A stretch of DNA of 64,000 nt, taken from NCBI GenBank assembly GCA_949317995.1, contig OX439044.1, positions 24,252,733 to 24,316,732 on the forward strand, given 5' to 3'. Source of the DNA: Acholoe squamosa (lineage: Eukaryota; Annelida; Polychaeta; Phyllodocida; Polynoidae). The position numbers and the translations under genes were made by a program. The notes beneath the pieces are model-generated. The model was not told the DNA's origin and did not search any database. It saw nothing but the letters and a program-made list of their open reading frames with translations. This document shows, in pieces, positions 1 through 14,380 of this stretch (positions are counted from its first letter, which is position 1; each line of letters opens with the position of its first letter).

Positions 1-173
1 CCTCGTATAAGCCGCATCCCCCCCCCAACTTTTTTTGCTTAAAAATTGTAGTTTTGGTACTGTTCTATAGTGACACCCCCCTATAAGCCGCACCCCTTCT
101 TCTGGCTGATCCTATAAGCCTAATTTTGATTTGGATTCGGGTATAATCCGCGGCTTATACAAGAGAATTTATG
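1..173. mobile_element. MITE relic with GTATAAGCCGC repeats, truncated by window edge
   Basis: Contains CTCGTATAAGCCGCA near the edge, CTATAAGCCGCACCCC, a central TACTGTTCTATAGTGA, and the inverse CGCGGCTTATAC near 150. The layout matches family A (paired internal repeats around a CTATAG centre) with a different repeat word. The left end is outside the window. Confidence 0.55.
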
Positions 174-473
174 GCAACCTTTATTACTCTCACATGGCAA
201 CTGCCCCCAATATGCATATTACTGCATGGAGTGTCTAGAATCTAGAAAACTTACAGTGGGCTGAAGGCGAAACACTGTTTTTCTCAAGGAATGTGTCTCT
301 TATCATTCTCTAGGAATGTTAATCAATTAAATTTCATAATTTTCTCCTTACTCTTAAAGGCATTTTAAACTTGTCATTTACAACATGTAATGGCCGTTTT
401 TAGTATTTGAATAAATAGCTAAAACAAATACATGTACAGCTCTATAATGATTATGTATTTGCCAGACACCTAC

Positions 474-565
474 CTGCCTTTGACGGGCGCAAGGAATATT
501 TTACAGTTGGTGCAGTCATCAATGGTTACGGTGGCTGTGTGGTCGAATATGTAAATGTTACTATC
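474..565 (-). CDS. RP2: RP2 coding exon 3
   Basis: 92 nt between a TTTACAG acceptor and a GTAGGT donor. Encodes residues 67-96 ([17 protein letters not shown] followed by [12 protein letters not shown]) plus AG of codon 97, which is probably Ser. Cys84 and Cys87 match the conserved Cys pair of the TBCC beta-helix. No following exon was found in positions 1-470 on this strand, so the next exon lies outside the window. Confidence 0.93.
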
Positions 566-3500
566 CTGTAAAGCAAAAAGAGAAAGACTTCAATAACCAT
601 GATAAAGTCCATTATAAAGACAAAGAAAACGCACACTATGTATTAGTTTTAATTTTAAGAGGGGGAAAACAACCTTTCATAAATCATTCTTTGATAGTTC
701 CGATTCCTCGCACAATGCAACAAAACATTGGTTGTTAGAAGAGGCTGGAACTTTCATTGATATCCATGATACCAAAAAGTTACCCACTCAATTATACATG
801 AATATCGAACATCTCTATTAAAAAAAAATCCATACTGGATATTACATTGGCAGTCGTACACATTCAAAGGTACGAGAACGCACCAATTGCGAATTTAGGC
901 TTAGGCCACACCAAATAATGGTCTATGGATTTTCATTTTGAGAATATGGTGCGGGAGGGCGAAATTTTTATTTTTATTTTCTAGAAATTAATTATTGTCT
1001 ATGGATTCTGAACATCATAAATATGGAGAGGGCGATTTTTTTATGCCATTGCATATTTATGCCTATCCAATGAGGGGTCTGCCATTCCTGTACCTTTATT
1101 ATTAATCATATATTTATTGCTTGATAAAAAAAAAAAGAAAATCCCTGCAAATGAGGCGGGCGGGATCCATAGACATGTTATTTTTCAAATAAAAATAAAG
1201 TTTTAATTTCTGAAAAACAGGGGCGGGAAATCCATAGACCAACCTTTTAATTTGGTGTGGCCTTAGGAAAATATTTTTTACATATATTTTCAAGCCATTT
1301 TTAATAGCTAATTAGACTCAAATTGAAGAAGTTTCGCCCATATTCTGATGACAAAAATAGGGTGCACCGCATGATAGAAGGATGCATTCCCTCCTGTCCA
1401 AAACATTTTATACCTATCGATATTGGCTGTATCGGTTGGGTGATACATCTGGATATATCAACAGCCTATTCATTATTTGAGGCCACAGTACTGTTTGGCT
1501 CAACAAACACTTCTACTTCCACACAAATAAATTATGCAGCAGACCTACGCCATCGATGGGAATAAAACTTCATACCAGTCGTTTCTAAACAAATACAGGG
1601 TAGACTCTTTCCTTTTACCCAAGGTTGTGTGAAGATATTTTCGGCTTTATGGCATATGAATAGTCATCATACATTGTAAAATTGATGGATGGTGCTATAT
1701 TGTACAAACCTGACAGTCCTTAATGACGAACATGGTGCCATTGAGGGTGCCCGGCAGGCGACCGACGGTCTCGCCTTTGACATTTTCAATTGTGTACACT
1801 GATGGGTCCAACTTAGGCCTCTTGTCCCTGGAAGAAGAAAGACAGGAAAAATTATGGTCAGATATTTGGGGAGAATCGATAAAACAAATGACGAAAATAA
1901 CCCTGGATTGTTTCTGTAAACAAATATTTGATAGCGTAGAGACACTAGAGAGTTAGTTGGCTGGTTGGGTCTACCATTGTTAAACACCAGGGCAGCTGTA
2001 CACTTAGTCATGGCCAGTTTTATATAGAACTAGAAACAATGCAACCAGCTCAGTTATAAATTTAAGCTCATTAATAGTTCCAAATATCCAGTATATGTTG
2101 TGTTATGAATTTGAAGCGATTTATTTTTATTTATTTATTTTTTTTTTTGGGTACGTTCAAATGTGTCTTCAATTTTGGACACATAAAATGTCAATTGACA
2201 GTCAAGCCCTAGTGAAGTAGAAGAGGGTCGTAACTACAGTACATTGTACATTACAGTGTTAGTTACAATCCGCTTATACTAGAGTGACAACATGTACTTT
2301 ACACTGCAATGAAGGCAACTTTTAAGTAATAAATCTAAAGACAAATCCAGTGAAACAAAAAAAAAACACAAACAAAAAAAAAAAGACACATTAATATGAT
2401 AGATTCCAGCTATTTGGGCAGTGATGTACATTCAATGCCATATGTGGTTGTCAACTAATGTGTACCTTTTGCTCTTCCTGCGTGTGAAGAGGTGGCCCAT
2501 GCAAGGCGTAATGCAGAAGGAAGAGGAAGATGACGAAATAGCCATCAACCTTTTTAACAAGGGGTCGGCCCCATCACACCTGCACCTTATAGTTCATGAT
2601 CCTCCATGGTATAAGTCCAGAGGCCCTAGGTACATTAAATGAGGGTGTTCACCTGGGGAATTAGTCCATTGATACCAGGATAAGATCCACAGAACTTTTC
2701 TTCAAAGCTGTACGTAATAAAATGTCCCCGACATAATTTTGTTCAGGTTGTAGAAACAACTGAAGCTGTTCATATTTGAAAAAGACAATGGATTCATAGA
2801 TCTTCAGGTCTTGAGATACGCAGCAGTTTTTTTCATGATTAACTCCACCCTCTCCTTACTCTGAACTATATTGAGTAGCTTTGGTAAAGGTGTGAGTCCA
2901 GAACCCAGTCTCCATGAGCCATTATTGATGAAGCACAGTAAGCGACTGATATCGACCACTCATTACATCACCAGGTCTGGCAAATCAGCGTCAACAATAA
3001 GTGTAAGATATTACTCGTAGATCCCAGAAGCTCTCATTTTCACAGAACTAATCTATCGCTTAGGTCTGATAACAAGACCACCAGACATCCTGTCAGGGCA
3101 AGGTCAGAATCTAACTTCCCACTGCCTCCCAGAGTTGGCGCACCGATTGACTTTATAGCCTTTAAATAGTCTGTATAGTTTGGCTGCTATGAATCTGTGT
3201 TGGTCCTTATTCACTGGGCAGAGTGGCAGTCTTTTTCTCCCCCATAGATTTACCCTCCAGGGTGGTGCAGGTCCATCCACGTTACACACCTCTTGTGGTA
3301 CAACGGGGTATTAATCCAGACGACCTGACCAGATGAAACAGTATTGATTAAGAGCTAACAAGCTTAGCCCATTACATTGGTACTGTTTAGGATTAGGCTG
3401 CCCCAGGGCATAAACACAACCTTGTTTCAACTTCATCTTTTAATACCCAGCTTCCATAGTATTATTTTGCTGGGCCTAGCAATGATTCTACCCCAGTCAC

Positions 3501-6500
3501 TACCATGAGGCCCCAGATTAAAGCACGTTATAACTTGTTCAGGTTAACATCGCCCTAACAGTATCAATAAGGTTGCTGTGTAATGATTTAACATCTTAAT
3601 ATGGCATGGGTGTCTGTGAAAACACTTAAGAAAGGGTGGGTGGGGTGCTACAAACATATGTACCGGTAGGCTTTATTCAAGTGTGATACATATCGTAATC
3701 TCCCGCCTAGAAGACGCATTGCGCGTATAAGACGCACCCCAAACTCAGCACATGCATTTTCGCGTATAAGACGCACATTTTAATGCTGATATTTGTAAGA
3801 TTAGTACTGTTCTATAGCAAAATTACCCCTCGTATAAGACGCACCCTGAACTTCAGAAAATCCTATAAGACTCCCCAGCATTTTGTTTGGCGTAGAGGAC
3901 GCGTCTTATACGCGGGAGTTTATGGTAGTTCATTATTTGCCAATTTTGATTTGTGCCATTTCACATCTATAAATTTTCGGACAAATTGAACAGAGCATAA
4001 GGTAGTATATCAGATCATATGAAGAGGTGAGATTGTAACTGGTAAACATCACTGGTATCTTCCCTCTAGCTTTACCTCTATGCCAGGTCTCTATGCCTGT
4101 AAACCCTAGTACAACAATATTCTGCCATCGGTCCTAATAGCTCCTTTTATCCCACTTTGCACATTACTGCTACCGGATACTACAGATACGCAATCTCTAC
4201 GTGTTTTATCTCTATCCCCTGGCTCCGTATACATGGACTATATTCAGCTTATGATGATATCACCGATAAGAAAATGTAAAAGTCTCGGGTATATATCCTC
4301 CTATATCATGATGATACTCTCATTGTCGATCCAGGCTACTGATTATGACCCTTACTACAGCAACTGTGCCTTACTCTCAACACTACTATTAAAGTGAGAG
4401 CAGCTCAGCAGTTGATCTGAGCAGCAGCTCCTGTAATGGATGGTGGTGGAGTATATCCAGTGTTATGTATGCAATACACTGATTATTCATAGTTGTATCT
4501 ATGTCATCACTAAGGGAGTGATCATTTTTTAACAACAGGGGGGGGGGGACTGTTGGGTTTGCGCGCGGATGCGCGAAAAAAAATTCTACCCCCCCTCTCG
4601 AGGGGGTAAAATGTTTTTGACCCCCCCCCATAAGGGACAAAAATCGCGCGCGAACGTCCCCTTTTAGCCTACAGTAACGCGCTGGGTTTTCCACTGAAAA
4701 CAGGTGAAATTATTTTGACCCCCCCCCCATCAGAGGTGTTGAAAAAATTCTGCCCCCCCCCAGGTCAAGGGGTGCTTCAAAAAATTCTGACCCCCCTCAA
4801 ACCCACCAGCCCCCCCCCCCTGTTGTTAAAAAATGATCACTCCCTAAGTAGCACAATTGCAGTGAGTTACCTATCACAGTGTGTAAACCAAGGGAGTTCG
4901 TACATGCACCACTATCCACAGCCGTGCCAACACTTGCAGCATCACATACGTCCAGCATCGGTTCTTCAATGAGCTGTAGTGAGCTGCTCGGTTTCACTAT
5001 ATTTAGTATGGCACTGACTCAGCAGCTCTTCACACTCAGCAGTACAGAGGCTCACCTCAGTCAGGTCTCACGCCGGCTGTTACCTGAGTCGGATCTCTCA
5101 ACTCCAAGGTTGGGGCGAGCAACTCACAAACATTGCATACCAGCACTATATATGTATGACATCACCTATGCAACTTCCTATTTAGGGTAAGATGTGAAGG
5201 AGAGCTACAAATTCATTTGGCGAGGTCCCCTGAGGTGGGGAGGAGTCAGCAGCTACCAGCAGGCACGAGTATTGATCCAGTATCCTTACAGGAACTGGGG
5301 CTATGGTAGTGTTTATACCCGCAGGTAAAGAGAACCTACTCACTAGCCAAGGGTGGATTGGATCAGACACCTGGCTTGAGTACACTCACTAAATTATTGA
5401 CGATATTAGACCCTAGCATGGTTGGATGCATCGCAGTATCTCTCCCTTATTATATTCTAGGGATATGATTGACATTATTAGTACCGGCAGGCAGTCCACT
5501 TTCACAGTACACGTGTAAAGTTTACATGTACACCTTTTTGGTCCAAACGTTTAGGTAACTATAATGGACCAGCTCTCCTAGTTTTGAATCCGTACAATAT
5601 CCAGTTAATCTTTACTTCCCTGTACAGGTGAGACCATTAGGATTTATATTTTTATATTAAAAAGATCCCATACACATAGCGCTATGACACAACCAGCATA
5701 TGCGTCTTTACACAGGCGTATAAAAGTGGGGAGGTAGCCCCCCCCCAAGCTGTGATATCCAATATTAAATACTCGTGGTCCGACCCAACATAAATCTTCT
5801 TCTATGCTCCTGTTCTAATTAATGTTTCCCGTTGCTAGATAAATCTCCAGTATACTAGCTCATTTATTCTCTCCAAGATGCATCTCGTCAACGATACACT
5901 TCAGACGAATCATATTATCCAATTTAGTGTTGGTCAGAATTCTTTCCTCCTAATACAATACCTCCATGTGGATCACTTGGACGGCCGTGCACACTGATCT
6001 GCTCACTCACCTTGCTACCTGAGGACGCCCACTACATGAGCGCCTCGCCAAGCGCAGCTTTAGTCAAATTACAGGTATTACTCTTAGAAAGCGAGAATAT
6101 GCTAGGAGCATGAGCTGCTCGTGAGCAAGTGGACCCTGGCCTCACAAAGAGCACCTCATTATCAGTATTCAGGCCGAGGTGCGGCGTAATAGCTCTCCAA
6201 GGGGATAAGTGAGCAATCAGTTATGGTGCCTGTAACCATGGATAACTCGTTTTGTATGGGGACTTAATGGAACTAGTCATGATTACCACCTTCTGATGCC
6301 TCGCCATAAATATGACCTTAGCTGTCGAAATGGCGTTAAACACCTATTACTCACTCACTCACTCCACCTTCTGATGTGGAATGAAAATACGTTATCACAG
6401 TATAAATGAGATTCTACCTGCAGGCAACCCTCACCTATATTGACAAGGGGTCCATGGTTAGGAGATTATGTTAAGGATTCAATTGAAAATTTAGAATCTA

Positions 6501-9500
6501 AGATCTATGATCAAGAGGCCTGTGTTAAGGATGCAATTGAGAGGATTCAATTTAGGATCTGTCATCTATGATCAAGATATTAGGGTTTTATATTTAAATT
6601 TGACGATCAATTTTGAGTTTAATATCAATTCTAAAAGCAGTTAAATTGCAGTGCGTTTCCCGGATTAGAAATTTATCCCATATTTTCGGCAAAGTTAACA
6701 CAGCAAAGCTGTAATGCCGTGCATATTCATATCATGTTCTAAGAAGTATAGAATTGATTTACAACATTTTTAATATGATCTTAGATCAAAATTTTCAGAA
6801 CAAATATTATTTTAATACGGAATCTAAAAGCCCTTCATATGTTGTGTGTTTTGCAATTTATTTATCTTTAACATACTTTCAGGAAAGTAAACACAGCAAT
6901 GCTGTAATGCCGTGCATATTCCTATTATGATCCAAGGAAAAAAGATCATTATATATGAACTCTATGGCCTTTGGAATGGACCTATACTTAAATATATGCT
7001 CTGATTGTGGTGCTTCCTCGCTCTCCATGTAAAATCCTGTCCCATTGCTATAGTATGGAGTAAACCTTTGCCTGGATTAAAATATGCAAATAAGGAATGT
7101 GTGTGAGGGTTGGGAGTAGTGTGGTGGTGGTATTGGTGGTGGTGGTGTCACAATGGTCACTAACATCCATCTGATAACTTTTGAAGATCAAAATTGACCA
7201 TATATGGCCTGGATCCCTGTGATTCCTGAAACCATGATGGCCGACACACAAGGAAAACAAAAGAATTAGGTAGTTGAGGGGTCCCAATGGTCACTAACAT
7301 CCATCTGATAACTTTTGAAGATCAAAATTGACCATATATGGCCTGGATCCCTGTGATTCCTGAAACCAAGATGGCCGACACACAAGGAAAACAAAAGAAT
7401 TAGGTAGTTGAGGTGTCCCAATGGTCACTACCGTAATCTCCCGCGTATAAGGCGCATCCCGCGTACAAGGCGCACCCAGAGTTTCAAAATATGGTCAAAA
7501 AAAATAAAAATTCATAACTTTTGTTCTAATGAATGGATTTTCAAAATTCAAAAAGCTATGTGTTGTTTTGACCCCCGTGACCCTCCTGGACCCCAAATGC
7601 AGCAGATGAGCTTATATGGGAGTGTAATATATCAAAAGAAAGGTCTTGGTGTCCCCCTTGTGGATCCAATGAGAACTAAAACCCCCCGTATAAGACGCGC
7701 CTTATACGCGGGAGATTACAGTTACATCTATCTGATAACTTTTGAAGATCAAAATTGACCACATATGACCTGGATCCCTGTGTTTCCTAAAACCAAGATG
7801 GCCGACACACATGGAAAACAATAAAATTGGGTAGTTCAGGTGTCCAAATGGTCACTAACCATAACTTTTGAAGATCAAAATTGCACACATATAACCTGGA
7901 TCCCTGTGTTTCCTAAAACAAAGATGGCCGACACACATGGACAAAACAAAATTGGGTAGTTGAGGTCCCCCAATGGTCACTAACATCCATCTGATAATTT
8001 TTGAAGATCAAAGTTGACCATATATGGCCTGGATCCCTGTGTTTCCTAAAACAAAGATGGCCAACATATATGGAGAACAATAAAATTAGCTAGTTGAGGT
8101 GTCCCAATGGTCACTAACATCCATCTGATAACTTTTGAAGATTAAAATTGACAATATATGAGCTGGATCCCTGTGTTTCCTAAAACAAAGATGGCCGACA
8201 CACATGGAAAACAATAAAATAGGCTAGTTGAGGTCTCCCAATGGTCACTAACATCCATCTGATAATTTTTGAAGATCAAAGTTGACCATATATGGCCTGG
8301 ATCCCTGTGTTTCCCAAAACAAAGATGGCCGACACATATTGAAAAAAATAGAATTAGATAGTTGAGGTCTTTCAATGGTCACTAACATCCATCTCATAAC
8401 TTTTGAAGATCAAAATTGACCACATATGACCTGGATCCCTGTGTTTCCGAAAACCAAGATGGCCGACACACAAGGAAAACAACAAAATTGGGTAGTTGAG
8501 GTCCCCCAATGGTCACTAACATCCATCTGATAACTTTTGAAGATCGAAATTGACCATATATGGCCTGGATCCCTGTGTTTCCTAAAACAAAAATGGCCAA
8601 CATATATGGAGAACAATAAAATTAGCTAGTTGAGGTGTCCCAATGGTCACTAACATCCATCTCATAACTTTTGAAGATTAAAATTGACAAAATATGAGCT
8701 GGATCCCTGTGTTTCCTAAAACAAAGATGGCCGACACACATGGAAAACAATAAAATAGGCTAGTTGAGGTCTCCCAATGGTCACTAACATCCATCTGATA
8801 ATTTTTGAAGATCAAAATTGACCACATATGACCTGGATCCTTGTGTTTCCGAAAACCAAGATGGCCGACACACATGGAAAACAACAAAATTGGGTAGTTG
8901 AGGTCCCCCAATGGTCACTAACATCCATCTGATAATTTTTGAAGATCAAAGTTGACCATATATGGCCTGGATCCCTGTGTTTCCTAAAACAAAGATGGTC
9001 AACATATATGGAGAACAATAAAATTAGCTAGTTGAGGTGTCCCAATGGTCACAAACATCCATCTGATAACTTTTGAAGATTAAAATTGACAATATATGAG
9101 CTGGATCCCTGTGTTTCCTAAAACAAAGATGGCCGACACACATGGAAAACAATAAAATAGGCTAGTTGAGGTCTCCCAATGGTCACTAACATCCATCTGA
9201 TAATTTTTGAAGATCAAAGTTGACCAAATATGGCCTGGATCCCTGTGTTTCCCAAAACAAAGATGGCCGACACATATTGAAAAAAATAGAATTAGGTAGT
9301 TGAGGTCTTTCAATGGTCACTAACATCCATCTCATAACTTTTGAAGATAAAAATTGACCATATATGAGCTGGATCCCTGTGTTTCCTAAAACAAAGATGG
9401 CCGACACACATGGAAAACAATAAAATAGGCTAGTTGAGGTCTCCCAATGGTCACTAACATCCATCTGATAACTTTTGAAGATCAAAATTGACCAGATATG

Positions 9501-12500
9501 ACCTGGATCCCTGTGTTTCCGAAAACCAAGATGGCCGACACACATGGAAAACAACAAAATTGGGTAGTTGAGGTCCCCCAATGGTCACTAACATCCATCT
9601 GATAACTTTTGAAGATCGAAATTGACCATATATGGCCTGGATCCCTGTTTCCTAAAACAAAGATGGCCGACATATATAGAGAACAATAAAATTAGCTAGT
9701 TGAGGTGTCCCAATGGTCACTAACATCCATCTAATAATTTTTGAAGATCAAAGTTGACCATATATGGCCTGGATCCCTGTGTTTTCTAAAAACAAAGATG
9801 GCCGACACATATTGAAAAAAATAGAATTAGGTAGTTGAGGTCTTTCAATGGTCACTAACATCCATCTGATAACTTTTGAAGATTAAAATTGACCATATAT
9901 GAGCTGGATCCCTGTGTTTCCTAAAACAAAGATGGCCGACACACATGGAAAACAATAAAATAGGCTAGTTGAGGTCTCCCAATGGTCACTAACATCCATC
10001 TGATAATTTTTGAAGATCAAAGTTGACCATATATGGCCTGGATCCCTGTGTTTTCTAAAACAAAGATGGCCGACACATATTGAAAAAAATAGAATTAGGT
10101 AGTTGAGGTCTTTCAATGGTCACTAACATTCATCTCATAACTTTTGAAGATCAAAATTGACCATATATGAGCTGGATCCCTGTGTTTCCTAAAACAAAGA
10201 TGGCTAACACACATGGAAAACAACAAAATTGGGTAGTTGAGGTCCCCCAATGGTCACTAACATCCATCTGATAACTTTTGAAGATCGAAGTTGACCATAT
10301 ATAGCCTGGATCCCTGTGTTTCCTAAAACAAAGATGGCCGACATATATGGAGAACAATAAAATTAGCTAGTTGAGGTGTCCCAATGGTCACTAACATCCA
10401 TCTGATAACTTTTGAAGATTAAAATTGACAATATATGAGCTGGATCCCTGTGTTTCCTAAAACAAAGATGGCCGACACACATGGCAAACAATAAAATTGG
10501 GTAGTTGGGTAGTCACTAACATCCATCTGATAACTTTTTAAGATCAAAATTGACCATATATGGCCTGGATCCCTGTGTTTCCGAAAAACCAAGATGTCGA
10601 CACACATGGAAAACGGTCCCAAGACTCCAAATAATCCAATGCAACACCACTTAAAACTCCTAAAAAAGTGCATCATACTTATGTGTACATGTATACATAA
10701 ATATACATGTAGGTGGCCTTTAGTGGGTTAATAGTCAGTGGTGCTGAGAAATGCACCACCAGCAGAAGAGAACCACATGGTGCTGGGGGAGGTGGTGCCA
10801 GGCAGGTATGGGGCCACCCCAGGAGCACAGCCACCACCACCATTCAGAGGTGGGGTGGGGGGGGGGCTATATATACTATATACCATGGCTCTGCCTGAGG
10901 TGTCCATACGCTGGGCATCTGCGGTCTGTATAACTACCGCAGGCATAGGGCTCCACCCCCCAACCCCTCTCCCCTTACTTCCTCCTGTGTCAAGGTCAGG
11001 TCACAGACAGGGAGAGGGGGGATTACAGAAATATAATCTTGTTATATCAAAGAGATGCTTATCCTAATCCCTTAATTAGGGGTGATTAGTGAATGTTTAT
11101 TCTGCACTCTGTATGTCTCAGTCTCATTTCACACTCTCCCCCACATATTCAGATAACCTATGAGTGATAACATCTGCTGGGAGAGTGTGCTCACTCATGC
11201 ACATCCAACAAGTTAGCCAAGGCTTCCACCTGCCCTATATGTAGTGGGAGAGTAGCGGGAGCGGAATTCAGGGGTAGGTTTCCAGCCTAAGGTGTCCAGG
11301 GATACCACCACTCTGTCCCCAGGGTCTACAATAACAGGTCCACCAACACCACCACTGCCACCACTTCTATGCTTGACTGATTTGCAGATTTTAATCCAGG
11401 TATAGGCATACTCAATACTGTACCTATGAGACAGGATTATAAATGGAGAGCGAGGAAGCACCACTATGAGAGCTTGTATTTAAGAATGGGTCCCCTCCTA
11501 TAGCCGTTCATTCCTAAGAATGAACGGCAATAAACTACATGTAAATATTTTAGGATAGCCAGGAATGTTCTACATGTATTTGAATTAAACATGGATTCTC
11601 TCTTTAACAATATATTTTCATAATGAATGTTTCATTTTCATATAAAATTCCATTGTATAGGAGAAAGAACAGTGGAAACACCGTCCCGCGGGTTTGCTTG
11701 TTTTGTGACGTCTACCCCTAAAACAGAGTACACTTGTGGCCTTGTTAACTAGAGACAAACAAAACACTTATACTCTTTCTGTACAGTGACCATATTTAAG
11801 TAATGCCGTGTATAGTTCTCCATGCCCAAACATGAAGTTTACTGAATTCACTCACCTTAAAGTTTACAATCTAAACTTTTCAAGTGAACAGCACTCTCAA
11901 CATACAAATGCGCTGACCTGGCATTCTGACAATATTTTTGCTCGGGCAACAGGTTAATGTTGGTTTAACTAGGGGATCAGCTACTTGGCACCTGTAGCCC
12001 ACATCCGTTTACAAAGTGAATTTAGATTCAACCACTTATGGAAAATGTGAAGGAATTCTCTTCTAGTGGAACTATATGGTGTACAGTGTAGGATATCAAA
12101 ATCCCAAATTGCGATAAATAGGCAAATGTTCACGAGTATTGGGACTGACTTAGTGTCACCGGCTTCGCCTCATGAGATAATCCTCAGTCAGTCCCAATAC
12201 GAGTGAACCTTTGCATCTATTTCAAGTTATTTTGAGCAGAAATGTTCAGAACTATTTCAAAAGGGCATAAAATGATGCTTATTTACATGGTTCATGGTCA
12301 TTTGCAGTGCCATTACTGTCCGTGAGATTATTTCACGGTGGTGTGAGATACGGAGCTCTTAAAGTCTATGAGGCGTACATATTCCACTGTTTCAAAAGTG
12401 AAATAAGGGACAAATTGTTGCTGGGTTACGATATGAAATCACAACCGCTCAATTTACTAACGCTACTGGGCCACTGAACCTCTGTCCAAATTACCTTTTA

Positions 12501-14300
12501 TGGTAATACCGATAATAGTTTAAAAACTGGTGATACCATCAGGAGTATAGTCTGGTAGATAATGTCTTGGATATTGGTGCCATATTAGATACCTGCCTTA
12601 AAAAAATCAATGAAAAATGTCGATATGGGTAATGGAATCTTTATAAACACATAAAAATGATTGGGTAAGCCGCATTTGTGGTCATTTACAGCACGCTTAA
12701 TGGTGCCTTCCTGTATCACTATCAAACATCTGGCTCAATCCACCTGTTGATAAATAGGCTTACTTCACCACTGTCTTCACCACTGTTCTCACCAGGACAG
12801 TTATCCTTACTGGTAATGTATCGCTACATAGGTTTAGTAGCAATCTAAATACTGGGAGAAGAGAAGTTTAATAGTCCATGTCTCACCGGTCCACTTTGTA
12901 CGGACTGATCTTACAAATGAATCTAACTTTTTTTTGGCAAAGGCCCAAACCTCAATGTACATATGGCCATAAAGATTTACCTCTGGTCGACGGCTTTTTC
13001 AAAACAAAGCTTCGGCAAGGTTTAAAACTGAGCACATACAAATGTGCCTTCTCTGTAGGCCATTTGGATCCTAGTAGGGAACACTGCTACTAATGTAGCG
13101 TCCAATCTTTAAGGATCCCAATCTTTCATTATGTAACCCAAACAATGTAATAGTTTTCATTCACAACAACAATGGATGGTGAGGTAATAGGGAGACGGGC
13201 ACTGAGCCTTTACCATCTTACATCACACAACCTGCCTCTATAACTTGCACTTTCTCAGCTGACTATACCTAAGTTGTTAGTGACTCATGGGCCGAGTTTC
13301 TGTACCACTAGTCATGTATCAATGGCATTCCTATAATTATACAGTGCACTCATATCCTAGGTTCCCCATGAGTCCGGGCTATGGATAACAAATTGAAATA
13401 CACTATCAGCTTAAGGTCTAAGACTAATGCAAGCTGCAGCTTAAAGCAACATAGACTTAGTAATTACGCTAATAGCAAGGACTCTTGATAATCACTATTA
13501 ATCATCGTCCATTGATGTGAGATCACAAAGCTTGTTATATTGATCCTTCATTTGGGACATAGCATGCACTATGTCCACAATACTGCCAGTGAGGTAGTCC
13601 TAGGTTTGGTGTCCATTAGGATCCATTCTGATCAAAATCAAATCGATGCAGGAGTCACGCATACATTTTGATAGTAGAAAGGTATTTCTAAAAAACTATG
13701 TGGATACCCATAATATGTATTGGCTTTTCTTATTCTGGTATTGGGGATATGTCCTCCCAGTTCCTCCAGTAATTTCGTCAAATAGCTGCAGGTAAGCACT
13801 CACATGCCCCCTTATATCTCCATATGAAAATGCAAAGTATGGGTCTCCTCTGTAACAAACATAGTTTCTGCATATCGAAAACACCACAACAAATGTCCAC
13901 CACTAAAGCCTTCTCTAATACTCCAGTGTGTGTCTTATGTGTATATACAGGGAGTAAGAGGTTTTCCTCCTGGGCTGTGTAACCGACGGTACCTCTAGAT
14001 GTAGCAGCTACCTGCCTTCACCTCCAGGTGGTCTCAGGTGTCTGCACACCTGGTTTGTCAGGTGAGTAGAAGGAGGTTACAGGATGCCATACATTAAAGC
14101 AGTCATTAAGAGTAAACATTAAATTCAAAGAGTGTGTTATACAGTCAGTGTTTGTGGTGGCCGTGTGTACCATGGGTGTGTATGACATGTTTGTGTAGCA
14201 CGATGTCATAAAAGATCAGCCAATGTTTCATTTCTGCTTGATCTCTGCTACCTGAAGCCAACTGTGCAACTGTGCTGTGAAGAGCCTCAAATAACTCGTT

Positions 14301-14380
<80 letters not shown>

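Noticed and set aside
1667-2011. 114-codon minus-strand frame over RP2 exon 2
   Set aside because: A different frame from the RP2 exon; only the spliced frame at 1710-1827 matches the family.
7151-10615. CRISPR-like array
   Set aside because: Units are directly adjacent with no spacers, and the genome is eukaryotic.
8142-10676. Series of minus-strand open frames of 60-130 codons with repeated HRDPGHIWS and YQMDVSDHW motifs
   Set aside because: They are readings of the 134-bp satellite. The unit length is not a multiple of 3, the frame shifts at every unit, and stop positions vary with unit type.
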